The notes under the pieces are model-generated. The model was given only the letters and a program-made list of their open reading frames with translations. It did no database searches and had not been told where the DNA came from. A stretch of 64,000 nt of DNA from Lithodes maja (lineage: Eukaryota > Arthropoda > Malacostraca > Decapoda > Lithodidae), in assembly GCA_037953745.1 (NCBI GenBank), contig JBAKBP010003129.1, positions 96,198-160,197 of the forward strand, written 5' to 3'. A program made the translations under genes and the position numbers. Shown one piece after another: positions 10,855 through 22,100 of this stretch; positions within the stretch are counted from its first letter, which is position 1; each line of letters begins with the position of its first letter.

Positions 10855-11131
10855 GTAGTTCAGAAATTGCATCGTTGCTGCCGGTTGCTAAGGAAAATGC
10901 TTTGCCTAGCAACCGTTGCTATGCAATACAGACATCTTGGTGGCTCCTGCTCTGAAATTGTAAAGTAGGTCCTTGTGAACGTTTCCGGGAAGTTTCATGC
11001 TTGTATCACCTTGTGAGCAATTCTTGCACCCATTTCCTTGACTTTATTGCTAGAGGTCCTTTCTAAACTGAATCAAATCGATTAATAGTAGCCACAATCA
11101 GATAAAATAGACGTCGCTGGTACAAAAGGGG
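10855..11131. repeat. Right terminal inverted repeat of the Academ-like transposon
   Basis: Inverted partner of 7531-7850. The outer end is followed by TTAA at 11132-11135. The protein frame starts about 20 bp inside it. Confidence 0.8.
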
Positions 11132-11299
11132 TTAAGCTAACTGCTAAATGCGACACTTCCACTTCGATATAATATAAATAAAGTAGTTATGCGAGTAACA
11201 TGAATAAAAGGCAATGTCTTGAATCATTCTTGTTGATTTAGTGTAGAATGTGGAGAGGATGGATGATCTAAATTGAGAGAAGAGAGGCAAGCCTGTTAA

Positions 11300-12095
11300 G
11301 GGGAGTGGGTCGTTTTTCTGGTCCCCCTTCTTCCTCATGTTTAGCCCCATTAGTTTTCAGATTTTAAAACGTTTGGCCCATTAGTTTGGCGATTTTAAGA
11401 CCTTTAGCCCCATTCTTTGTCAATATTAAAACTTTTCGTGACATTTAGTTGTCAATGTTTTTTCCTGGCGAGCGATAGCGAGCCTTTAGTTTAAGAGGAA
11501 CCGGCCTTTGGCCGGGACATTTTTCTATCGAAATATGTACACATTTATCTTTAACCCTTCCTACCCGGGCTGTCTTACCCAATGACGGTCGCCCCTACCC
11601 GGGCGATATGGCCGAAAAACGTCTAGGCCTAGGCTACCGTATTTATGTTTATTTTCACTGCTAGAACTTTCCCACTCATCTATAATCGTAGTGCGGTTTT
11701 CAATCTGTATTTTGGCGTTGAGTAGAGCTCTGTAAGTCAACTGGTTCAGTTGTGATGACGATTTCAGTGGAGCCAATATTGCAGAGATGTTGCCAATATG
11801 GGGGCTTTTCAGACACTAATTTCGTCTGACGTCAGAACAATAACATTGAAGAGTCTTCTCCTTCTTGTTTTCGGAGGTGCAGTGACGCAACGCTTGGGTT
11901 TGTTGACATACGTCGTACACACGGCGTTCGGACCAAGCTTAATTAGGCTATTAAGCTCATGCCTTAGATAAGGTATACCGGGTAGCGGCCCTTCTTTCGT
12001 GCTGTCCTTACCTAAGGCAGACCGGGTAGGAAGGGTTAAGGAGGGCCTTAGGGGAATGTTTTAAGCTTGAGGGATGTCTAGGGAGGAAACTAAAA
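11300..12095. mobile_element. Remnant of a longer hairpin-family element, split by a nested MITE
   Basis: It begins after TTAA at 11296-11299 and carries GGCGAGCGATAGCGAGCC at about 11468. It continues past the nested element as GGGATGTCTAGGGAGGAAACTA. The same interior sequence without the nested insert is at 27735-27960 and 54752-54975. The right end is not resolved. Confidence 0.6.
11555..12035. mobile_element. TTAA-flanked MITE nested in the hairpin remnant, 481 bp
   Basis: Exact TTAA at 11551-11554 and 12036-12039. The TIRs start CCCTTCCTACCCGG and end CCGGGTAGGAAGGG. A terminal CCC together with TTAA is the piggyBac-type pattern. It is non-coding; the 71-codon frame inside it is not convincing. 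Confidence 0.85.
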
Positions 12096-12540
12096 AGTAT
12101 AAAAAGATATATAAATGTGGTCAGGCCTAGCAAATTGTACGATCAGGTTCGACAATCTGATCAAATATTTACAATATTGCCAAGCGAGGCAGCCTAGAAT
12201 AGGGCTGCCTGGAACGCCGTCATTATAGATAGCGCTAATGTACTTGACAATAATCTTGATCTCTGACCTCTCTGTAATTCAAAAGGGCCTAGTGCAAACT
12301 CGCTATAAATATCCACACTTATTGCCTGTGAACTCTTCCCAAATTATATAAACGTCAGACCGATTGCTTTGATTCATTTTGAGTTATAAGAAGTTAGGGG
12401 TCAAGATTGTTATCAAGTTCGCTGGCGCAACCTATATGATGAGATATTGAATCTGCGTACCAAGTGCAGCACCCAGTCTTGAATATTATGTATGTATGAC
12501 TTATTAAGTAGTATCGTTCTTAACACTAATAACCCCCATA

Positions 12541-12640
12541 TGAAATTAATGAAAGCATATGATCCTCCCGTGATTCGAACCCAGGACACCACATGCAAAA
12601 CTTACACTCTCTAAACATTACACCATCAAGACTGTTACCC
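12541..12640 (-). repeat. tRNA-derived SINE copy 3
   Basis: On the minus strand: leader ACTGTCTTGATGGTGTAATG, B box GGTTCGAATCAC, then ATCATATGCTTTCATTAATT, matching the copy at 6648-6745. Confidence 0.7.
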
Positions 12641-12850
12641 ATTTAGTACCAGGGACATCCTTTTATTTATATTCTGGCAACTATTAGACGATTTTATTGA
12701 TCTTAGCAAGGACGTCTACACATTAACACATTAAAACGTTACAGACTATCTATATTATTCCTTTTAGCTACCATATAACCTTCCTAAGCTTCATAAAATC
12801 GTCTAAGTGTACCTAAATCAAATAACAAGACATCGCTGGTACAGAATGGG
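12639..12850. mobile_element. 212-bp MITE sharing termini with the Academ-like transposon
   Basis: Flanked by TTAC (mutated TTAA) at 12635-12638 and TTAA at 12851-12854. The ends are CCATTTAGTACCAGGGACAT and, inverted, CCCATTCTGTACCAGCGATG, the GTACCAGCGACGT-type terminus of 7531-11131. The interior has TTCTGGCAACTATTAGACGA near one end and its inverted counterpart near the other. Close relatives are at 28003-28183 and 55025-55230. Confidence 0.8.
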
Positions 12851-12854
12851 TTAA

Positions 12855-13161
12855 AGGCTTAGCACATGACCACCATTAATATCCATTTATCGAATACTGC
12901 GTATCAATCTTATCATGTACAGTAGGCTACTGGATCCAACTGCACATAGGCTACAGTTTATACAGTAACACACTGAAGTAGAAATGTGCCTAATTTTGCA
13001 AAACCAGAAGTCCTGCATCTCGTCTGGTTGAAACTGACAATAATGGAATCAATTAACAGAGTAGGAAATGTAGTGAAAGAGTTGTAAAATAAAATAACAG
13101 GAGGGGAGAATCGGGAGATGAAACGGCCAACGAGATAAAAGTTAATCTTTACCGAGTTGTG
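12855..13161. other. No gene seen
   Basis: AT-rich DNA between two MITEs. No open frame or repeat is recognised. Confidence 0.5.
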
Positions 13162-13165
13162 TTAA

Positions 13166-13538
13166 GGGGGGTCACCGTTTTTGTTTTCTCTTTCTCTCCT
13201 TTTCTCTCTTTCCCTGGCTTGTATCCATTCGGCCCCATTCAGCCAACTGTTTTAAGACGTTTATCCCCATCCAGGTGTCAATTTCTTGCTGGCGAGCGAT
13301 AGCGAGCCAGCATTGTATGGAGAAATCCGGCTTTGCCGGAGAAATTTTTCTATCGAAAAATGTACAAATTTAGCTTGCTGTCAAAACAAAATTATATAAT
13401 ATATGCTAGCTCGCTACCGCTCACCAGGAAAATATTGACACCTGGATGGGGGTAAACGTCTTAACACAGTAGGCTGAATGGGGCCGAAAGGTTACAAGAG
13501 AGGGAGAGAGAGATAACAAAAAAGCGAGGTGGGCCCCC
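13166..13538. mobile_element. TTAA-flanked palindromic MITE (hairpin family), copy 2
   Basis: TTAA at 13162-13165 and 13539-13542. It has the same arms and core (CTGGCGAGCGATAGCGAGCC) as the copy at 7115-7486, and a length within 1 bp of it. Non-coding. Confidence 0.85.
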
Positions 13539-13712
13539 TTAATTAATGTGTGTATTGGATTTCTATTAGCCTGTACCAGTGTACCCTTACTCTCTCCTTT
13601 TTACTTATTCTAACCTGTATCACTAAGTCTCGTCTTCTGTATTTGTTTTACTTATATATCAATTGACAGAAGCTATATGTTCCTTTTTATTTTTAACATA
13701 CTGTGTTATTCA

Positions 13713-13723
13713 ATCTCTCTCTC

Positions 13724-13771
<48 letters not shown>
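13713..13771 (+). repeat. CT microsatellite
   Basis: An almost pure (CT)n run directly upstream of a LINE fragment. Confidence 0.95.
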
Positions 13772-13773
<2 letters not shown>

Positions 13774-14043
13774 ACAAAGTCGAGAAAGTCGACAAAGTCG
13801 ATGTAAATGCACTATTCACATTAAACAATACTAATCAAACTCGCGGAAATGGAATGAAATTAAAAACCAAAAAGGCAACCTAGATGTCACAAAGAGTTTC
13901 TTCACCTACAGTGTGCGACAGAGTGGAATAAACTACCAGCGAGAGTGGTGGAGAGCGACACAATAAATGCTTTCAAGGGAAGGCTTGACCTCTATCTACA
14001 GAGGGCTAGGGTGATATGAAAAAAAAAAAAAAAAAAAAAAAAA
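13772..14043 (+). mobile_element. 3' end of a CR1-type LINE with poly(A) tail
   Basis: The translated pieces VDVNALFTLN and TRGNGMKLKTKK, followed in another frame by residues of the type ARVVESDTINAFKGRLDLYL, match the usual C-terminus of CR1-group ORF2. One frameshift near 13875 separates them. The fragment ends with a stop and about 24 A residues (14020-14043). It is strongly 5'-truncated. Confidence 0.75.
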
Positions 14044-14142
14044 TGTATGTATGTATGTGTATTTGTGTACACTGTACAGTATGTATATATATGTATGTAT
14101 GTATGTATATATGATGTATATGTATATGTGTATATATGTGTG

Positions 14143-14221
<79 letters not shown>
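14044..14221. repeat. ATGT/AT microsatellite block
   Basis: (ATGT)n grading into about 80 bp of pure (AT)n, directly after the LINE poly(A). The Tyr-Ile repeat frames here are translation artefacts. Confidence 0.95.
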
Positions 14222-14224
<3 letters not shown>

Positions 14225-14570
14225 TGTAAGGCCAGACTGCCTAGTAAGGACCTTGAGGTCTGTGTGGTCTGTGTATCTATGTAGCTCTATGTAGCTCTCT
14301 CTCTCTCTCTCAATTTTAACCCAAAAATGGCGACCGTCCTCAGTAGAAGTTTTTCTAGTGCACTGTGACCGTCCTCAATAGATCCAGAGCATAAACATAG
14401 ATGTAAACTGCTGTCTGTTTCCAATACATATTTTTTTTTTACGATTTTCGTAAAAAGTGGCCGAACCATCAACGCTCTTCCCTACCAGATACGAATGTGA
14501 AGATCATTTAATGTTACATTTTACAAACACATCAGTTGCTAAAATAACTAGTTATTTCATTGAGTTATCG
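14222..14570. other. No gene seen
   Basis: It contains a short CT tract near 14298 and no recognisable coding or repeat structure. Confidence 0.5.
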
Positions 14571-14573
14571 TGA

Positions 14574-14840
14574 GTGGAGGAAGACGAAAACAAAGAAAAT
14601 AATAGGCTTGTTCAGAGGCCCCTGACTGGCCCGCAACAAAAGGACTCCTCTCACTCCCTACCCCTCAAGACCACGAGAGCTATGAATGAATTTATGAACT
14701 TGGCTTGTAGAGGGAGAAATTTAGCTGAATGTTTAAATTATAATAATCCCATTACGTTTGCCATCATACTTCTCATGCTAGGGCGAGTTATAGTGAACGA
14801 AAATGAGCTACATCCTGCAGTGGTGTACTGTTTCTTATAA
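14574..14840 (+). CDS. Unrecognised open frame of 88 codons
   Basis: It begins with a GTG-type start and an acidic stretch (EEDENKENNR), then continues with mixed, non-repetitive composition including LACRGRNLAECLNYNN and a hydrophobic piece (FAIILLMLG). I do not recognise it. It could be an exon of an unseen plus-strand gene, part of a repeat, or chance. A (TAA)n run follows directly at about 14837-14877. Confidence 0.2.
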   Translation: MEEDENKENNRLVQRPLTGPQQKDSSHSLPLKTTRAMNEFMNLACRGRNLAECLNYNNPITFAIILLMLGRVIVNENELHPAVVYCFL

Positions 14841-15220
14841 TAATACTACTACTAATAATAATAATAATAATAATAATGCTTTATTCCAGACACACACAGT
14901 ACAGAGGGGACCATAATGGGGTCCATATACAGTATATCTTACAATAATATAAATACATACTGTACATATAAAAACTAAAATAAAATATATAGAGTAGCAG
15001 ACTTGAATACATAACATAAGGTTAGATATAGATCAACCTCCTCCAATGTGCCTGAATCCTGGAGGTGTACACTATGCTGGCAGTTTGTAACATTTTAATT
15101 ATACTGTTCTATAGATTCACTGCAGGAAAAGGGTTAAATCTTCCAAGGATAACTAAAATATAATGTTAATTAGTGGCATAAGTACTCTAGGGGTTAATGT
15201 GTTTGGTTGGCCAGGTGTTA
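14841..15220. other. Simple-repeat and repeat-like DNA
   Basis: A (TAA)n tract and then AT-rich DNA. On the minus strand an AATAAA at about 14883 is a possible but distant poly(A) signal for the UGT gene. No gene is seen. Confidence 0.4.
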
Positions 15221-15388
15221 GGCTGGTGTCACACAAGGGCTTTTCCGTCAATTTTCAGTGAACAAGTTTTTTCTCGTAATATTTCAAGACTCTTTGTTAG
15301 GTGGCTGAATTCTAGTAAAGTTTACATTTTGAAGCTGCCAAACTACAATTGCCCGAAAATATTTAACGGAAAAAATACTTGTGACAGC
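15221..15388. mobile_element. Short inverted-repeat element ending at the tandem UGT tails
   Basis: The left end GGCTGGTGTCACACAAGGG and the inverted right end AGCGCTGTCACAAGTATTTT are related, with TTTCCGTCAATTTTC against GACGGAAAA inside. The right-half sequence (GTGGCTGAATT...TTTGAAGCTGC) recurs at about 60840-60945 and 62540-62635. Confidence 0.5.
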
Positions 15389-15391
15389 GCT

Positions 15392-15860
15392 TTACTTTGT
15401 CTTGTTCTTTGAGCCATGGCTACTAAACGACATCCAAATAAATTTGAGGACGTGGCGCAGGATGTAGAGAAGGACTAGACAGAGCCCGAATAAGACTGCT
15501 AAAACATTCAACATGAGGAATTCCACCCAGGATAATTTGGCTGCTGGTGTTACTCTGTCTTGTTCTTTGAGCCAGGTCCACTAAGCAACACCTAAATAAA
15601 TCTGAGGACGTGGCGCAGGATGTAGAGAAGGACTAGACAGAGCCCGAATAAGACTGCTAAGATATCCAACATGAGGAATTCCATCCAGGATAATTTGGCT
15701 GCTGGTGATACTCTGTCTTGTTATTTGAGCCAGGTCCACTACGCAACACCCAAATAAATCTGAGGACGTGGCGCAGGATGTAGAGAAGGACTAGACAGAG
15801 CCCGAGTAAGACGGCCATGACATCCAAAATGAGGGACTGTATCTAGGATAATTTGGCTGG
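15392..15860 (-). repeat. Three extra tandem copies of the UGT membrane-anchor coding segment
   Basis: The minus-strand segment ending SKNKTE or SKNKTK plus a stop is repeated with stop-to-stop spacing of 158, 158 and 153 bp (stop-equivalent positions 15392, 15550, 15708 and, in the functional exon, 15861). The copy ending at 15392 keeps an open anchor through its own stop. The copy ending at 15550 has a stop just after the anchor. The copy ending at 15708 has a TAG before the anchor. All keep GLCLVLLYILRHVL. Confidence 0.9.
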
Positions 15861-16140
15861 TTACTCTGTCTTGTTCTTTGAGCCAGGTCCACTAAACAAC
15901 ATCCATATAAATCTGAGGACGTGGCGCAGGATATAGAGAAGGACTAGACAGAGCCCGAGTAAGAGAGCCAAGACATCCAACATGAGGAACTCCACCCAGG
16001 ATAATTGGGCCGCTGGACTCTTGAGGTGCGGTGCCCCTTGGTGACGAATGACGTACTCTGTCCAGAAGGCGACGCGGTCCTGCGGAGTAGTTAACTGGTC
16101 TCTCATGACCCTTGAAAACTGCTTTATGTTTTCCTTGTAT
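15861..16140 (-). CDS. UGT: UGT exon 7 (C-terminus and membrane anchor)
   Basis: The acceptor CTGCCAG is directly followed by the exon, which completes a split Lys codon (AA|A). It encodes YKENIKQFSRVMRDQ, the family block FWTEYVIRHQGAPHLKSPA, and a transmembrane segment with a cytosolic tail ending in TAA at 15861-15863. Its 3' half is the unit repeated at 15392-15860. Confidence 0.92.
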
Positions 16141-19100
16141 CTGGCAGAAAAAAGGAGACATAGAATTAAGGCACTCTATGCTGTTTTGTTTGCTGTGTTT
16201 GGCATTCATTTCAGTCATGTGGTCGAGAATCTTAAAATTAATCGAGTACAAGAAGAACCATAGTTAGAAAATGGTTATGTTGGCATATTGGTATATATGA
16301 GCGGAAAATAGCGTATTTCATTGGTTTATGTCAACAATGCCAACAATGCAGATATCCTGAGTTAAAGAAAGACTGACTGTGTTTGGCTCGAATAATAGAC
16401 TGTTTATTATTTTTCCCACAAGTTGCCATTGTTTACCCTTTACCAAGCAGCCTATACCTGTATCAAAATTTCACTCTATTGCACAACACAAAATCTTACT
16501 TAGAGTTGCGAATTATCTCGGTAATGCTGTCCACCACCATATCTTCCGTTAGTGTTTCCATATCCAACGTCAGACCCAGGCTGGAGACCCGGACCATCTT
16601 CCCATTCTTGATCTGGTCATAGATAACGGGGAGAACAAGCAGTGGTGTGGTGTGGCAGATAGCTTCCTGCACGCTCAACATCCCTCCGTGACTCAAGAAC
16701 ACTTTTACGTTGTCATGACCTGAAATTTCACATTATTGTTTTGCTGAATCTTCAATGCATGGTGATTTTGATAAGTTCGTTTTTCTTTATATTGGGTAGT
16801 TCCTGTTTTGGTTTGTTTATTTTTAAGTTTTTCATTATTATCATTATTCATTTAATGTGTGCCAAGAAACAAACACAAACGTAAGAAACACAAAGTTTAA
16901 ATTGGCATTGATGCTAAAGAGTAATGTTAAGGGATGTTTTTATTTTGTTCCCAATATCCCAATCAAGCTTTAGATATCACTCAAGTTAAATTTGTATATT
17001 TTTCAGTAGAAAAGTGTTCAGCTAGTATGTCCGAAATTACGGACTCGCTATTGCTCGCCAGCAAAATAATTGACACCTAAATTGCACAAAAGGTCTTATT
17101 ATTGGCAAAGAATGGGGCTAAAGGTCTTTAACACACAAAGAGCGGGTGGTAGGGTATTTTACACTGTGCCGCCCAGCGTTTTTTTTTTACCCTAAATAGG
17201 GTTGTTTCCGTGCTCATTTTCATGCATAAACAAGACCCAGAGCGTAAAACAAGTATCTATCCCTGAAAGGGCGTAATCAGAGCTTTCCAATGACACCCGA
17301 ACCATCCTTGTACGACTACTGGTTCTCTTGCAACGATCGTGCAACACGAGTGCAAAAAAACTAAAATAAGGTAATTTCCGTACATAATTCCCTGTGTAGC
17401 GAGTGAGAGAAGGGGGAGGAAGGTGGTATACAGTTCAGTCCACAGTGGTCGTGGGGAGTGGTCATAAGGTTACTACGCTCGTCCCACCGCTCAGCTCTCT
17501 CTCTCAGCAACATTACGTGCTGAAAATGGCACTCGACATATGTGGTGCACCGCCACATAGTCCAAATTTATTTAACTCGACAGATGTTGTGCGCCGTTGG
17601 TTAAGGGTTAAATTGCCATTCTAATGAGGTGAATGTGTTAAGATCTCAAAACTAATGGGGCTAAACATAAAGGAGAAGGGGATCAGAAAAAAATGTAAAA
17701 CCTCCCGTTAACCAGAAAAGTAATATATACCTGGTAAACATAAGTCAATTGTACCCACCAACAACATTGTCCGACATGCCCTCCAGTTCTTCGTCATTAA
17801 TCAGCAACACTCACTGTGGTGGCTGGCAGAAGGCCTTTAGGTGGACGTTAAGATGTTCCCCCCATCAGTTTGGCTATTTTAAGACATTTTGCCTCATTTT
17901 CTTGTCAATTTTAAGACCTTTCGTGTCATATTTTAGTCAATTATCGCTCGCCTGCAATTTAGGAGGAAAAATATCTAGGTATAGGGAGCAAGCTAACCGC
18001 CCCTCGCCTCCTTAAGCCAATTGTACCCACCAAGAATATCCTGCTGGGAGAACCACTTGCTGATCAACACATTGTCCGATACGCTTTCAAGTTTTCCGTC
18101 ATACTTCCACAACACTCTCTGGGGCAGCCGGCGGAAAGCTTTTAGGAGGAAGTTAAGGAGTCGTGGAGGCATCTTGCTTGGGATGAGCAGGGTACCAAGG
18201 CTGAAGTATACCACACCGGCAGGACCAGCGCCTGATATCCACGACTCCAGTTCCTTCATAGTGGATTAAAGATACCTTATGATTAAGATAATATGTTAAT
18301 AATATGTTAATAGTATGTTATATGATATGTTAATACTATTATATTAAGATAATTTATTAAAATTATAATTAAGATAATTGCCACAGGCCGTAACGCGCTT
18401 GGTAGAGCACTCGCCTGTTCAAGTCTCTGGCCAGCCAGTGTGCTATTTGGCAGACGCCAATGTTGTGGACGGTGCCGTTTAGCAATCTGTGGCAACTATT
18501 CACTGAAGTCTCTGATACATCAGGGCACCCACCCTAGCCCAGCTAGAATAGTGGATAACTGCAGATCAAATGTTGTTGCGTAAAAGTTTGTGGCAAGCTG
18601 CCAGTAATTTTTTGAGGTGATTTTAGTGTTCCTGTAGTTGTACAATATCCTGGCTACACCGATACTCCATGATAATAGCTTACTCCCTATATCGTCTCAC
18701 CTCACAGCATAGGAGATGTCAAGCCAAATTCAACGATATTGTAATTGATAATGTGCTGCCCTATAGTGTGGAAAGAATAAATGAAGCAACCAAGATCTCG
18801 AAAGCTTCTTTCACTAATATTGGGGCCTCGTGAAAGCTACAGGCTACCGAGAAAATCCTACTGTCCCGAGGTTTAGGGGAAAAAAAGGAAAAAAAAAATA
18901 TATTACTTGTTTGGCATCCTCTACCAAACCTCAGCCGTTTCTGTCTGTCTCTTTTCCTGTACTACTTTTCCTACTTGAGGGTGGGATGCTAGGAATCCTC
19001 CTCCCCTTGTAAAATTCACCTATTAGGCGAGACAGAGAAAGGGGCGAGGGAACGCGAAAGTGGTCCCTGACCCTAAGAATTGGAGCATTAAATGTTTCTG

Positions 19101-22100
19101 TTCAAGCTTGCTCTCAAGTCGACCGCCCCCAACTATGGGCTATTGTGCCTTAGTATATACATATGTATGTATGTTAGAGATGGACCGAATATTCGTTTCG
19201 TATTCGTATGTGCGAATATTCGCAATGTTTTTCAATATTCGTATTCGTATTCGCATTTCCATTCATAGCTATTTGCAAACATGTGAATATTTTCACGAAA
19301 CCAATAGAAGATATACAAAAATGTAAAATATTACATTTCAAAGCGTGCGTTCGCTTGTAGATGTCGGGGAAAGGCATGCTTCTTTATTAAACCCTCTAAG
19401 TACCATAGTATGTGAATGTTTATTAAACTAATGGAACTGAAATTGTGTACATCGACTTCCACACCAATCTGATGATATCTGAACTTTGAAATAATTGTAA
19501 TAGTTCCGAAATCTGACCTTGTTCATTATAACGGAATAAATGGTCTTTGTACAATGTTGCCAATGCACCGGCTACCGCTAGATCCAACGAATCACTTCCA
19601 TCACTTCCATCTAGCGACATCAAGATGTGATGAATTCTAGCGATATTCAAGTTATGTTCCCTATTTTAAGGAATTGTAGAGATTTTTCGATTGTTAAAGA
19701 TTATTCTAGATACTTCAACATATGTTTTCTAGTGACATACAAGTTTTTAGTGTCTGATGACTATCTAGCGATTTGTCAAAGCTATTCTAGCATATATTTG
19801 TGTTTTAGTTTATCATGCATTGTTTAATATATTTGCCCTATTTCTCCAGAAGACTTCCTACATGATATAGTAATTGTTCTAGTGATAATTAAATATTATA
19901 CAGGGCTATTTTAATTTGGCTGATGATTATGAAACAGTAATATGCTGGACGATGAGAATACTGTATGTAAACATGTCTCGGATATCACTGATAATTTTTG
20001 GCATTTTCTGCCAAAAGCCCAATGGCTAATCGGTGGTGGTAACGAAACACGCAGCTGTACACATTCACATCGTCATTGGCTTCCGGTAATTAATTTCATA
20101 GTAATTTAATTAACGTTTGTTGGTGATATAAAAAGAATTACCAGTTTTTGAAGGATGACAATTTCATCCTTCAAGAAAGATTGAAATATTCGCTATTCGC
20201 TGTTCGTATTCGCGAATTTTACCAAAAAATATTCGTATTGGTATTCGTATTCGCAAATAGTGAAAATTGATATTCGTTCCATCTCTAGTAGGCTATGTAT
20301 ATATGTATGTACTCAGGCACATACCCCATTGCTGGGGGTGGCCGACATGAGACAGAGCCCGAACAGAAACAACATTTCAAATTCCTATCCTCAGGGTCCG
20401 GGATGCATATTTCCGAAGTCGAGACTAGTATATATCATAGGGGAAATTAGGACCAATCAGAGGCCGCAGTGACAGTGACGTCACCCACAAGGGGAGGAGC
20501 CAGTCTGTCTGTCACTCTCTCTCTCTCTCTCTCTCTAGGTGAGGAGCCTGCCTGCCTCTCTTTGGTTTCTCTCTCTCTCTCTGGTAAATAGAAGAAGTAA
20601 GTCACCTAGTATAACAAGTTATTTCAAATATTAACTACATTAAGGATACAATATGATTGTGCTATGTTATGGTTATGAGTAAATAAGAGTAGCCTACCGT
20701 ATTACGCGTATTGCACAACCATGGACAGAAATTCCTTGACAATTTTAGAAGGCACAATATTATTTCACTGGCGAACTATATTGATTCCTGTGACACTTAA
20801 GCAGTTAACCTGTGCTGATAATTTCAAGAAGGAACTTAAGTCACTCATATATATAAAGGGTTATATATACAGTATATACATAGCCTATACATTACTTTAT
20901 TTTACATGTCATTAACACATTAACATTATCAGATAGTACAAAATATATTAATCATCAAATGTTATGACATAGTTAATGGTTTAAGTGCATAAGGTAGAGC
21001 CAAAGGCTAATTAGTAGGCTATATAATTATATGATACGTGTTAGTGAGTTGGGCCTAGGCCTATAGGCTACTTAGGCCTTATAATTAGGGTTGGGTGTGA
21101 AGGGGATCTGCCTTGTGTGAGCCAATCGACTTTCTGTAGACTCCCATTTTCTTTTATTCTTATGTATGACAGCTATTTCTATATTTTTCTAAATATTACT
21201 TTTATTGTAGTCGATATGTTATGATGTGACAATGTTAATTAATATTTATATAAGTACAGTAGTGGTTAGGGCTACTTGAACACCTCTTAACCCCATTATA
21301 TCCAGGGCGGTACAATATTGTACCGCCCTCGGTACTTTAAGCCAATATATATAATATGTCATTTTTAAATAAAGCACAATGTTACAAATAATCCTGATCA
21401 AGACACTGGGAACACAACAAATAATGATTTTAAGCAAAAAAACAATGAGTTCAATCAGCCTGTTCTCTAATATTAACGATATTGATCGTGAAAGGCGCTG
21501 AACATAAAGAAACCATACGATATGAAGTGAGACATTTGGCATAAAGGTTACACTCACCTGTAAGGTTGGACTCTGATTCCAGATGTACGATGAGATATAA
21601 TTGTGAATTTTGTTATTCCCTTCATATCAATCTATCACTTTCTCTCCTATCATTGATCTTTACTTATTCCCTTAGTCTGTCTCGATTCAGCCACCCCCAG
21701 CTATGAGGTATGTGCCTGAGTGTATACATACATACATACATACATACATACATACAGACATACATCTGTAGGCCTACATACATAATATTATGGAATGAGA
21801 TCATTACATATGCGGAGAGAGAGAGAGTGAAAAGTGACCATTTATAGTTTATTTACGTTGTGCATGAATGTAAATTTAAATGATAATGATAAATAAAACA
21901 AGAACTATTTGAAACAATTTAACTGTCTAAGGAGAACTGGCAACACCCTCCTCCTCAAATCTTGGGACGAAAGATGCCAGAATTGCAAAATTTTCATTGT
22001 TTACTCATTGCTTTTCAAGTAAAACCATAATTAATGGGAATAACATATTGTACTCTGGATGCTTATTTAATCTAGACAGAAACTATGCCAATAAATATTG

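Larger units (their letters stand above)
7531..11131 (-). mobile_element. Academ-like DNA transposon (XPG-type nuclease), 3.6 kb
   Basis: Flanked by TTAA at 7527-7530 and 11132-11135. The termini match as inverted repeats (left CCCTTACAGTACCAGCGACG, right complement CCCCTTTTGTACCAGCGACG). The inverted similarity continues for roughly 300 bp, including a subterminal palindromic block (GTTGCATAGCAACGGTTGCT). The interior is one minus-strand protein frame with a single stop. The class is assigned from the XPG/FEN-like region plus a cysteine cluster, the combination known for Academ; superfamily placement is inference. Confidence 0.7.

Noticed and set aside
14047..14284. Tyr-Ile repeat open frames, also 57542-57769
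   Set aside because: Translations of (AT)n microsatellites.
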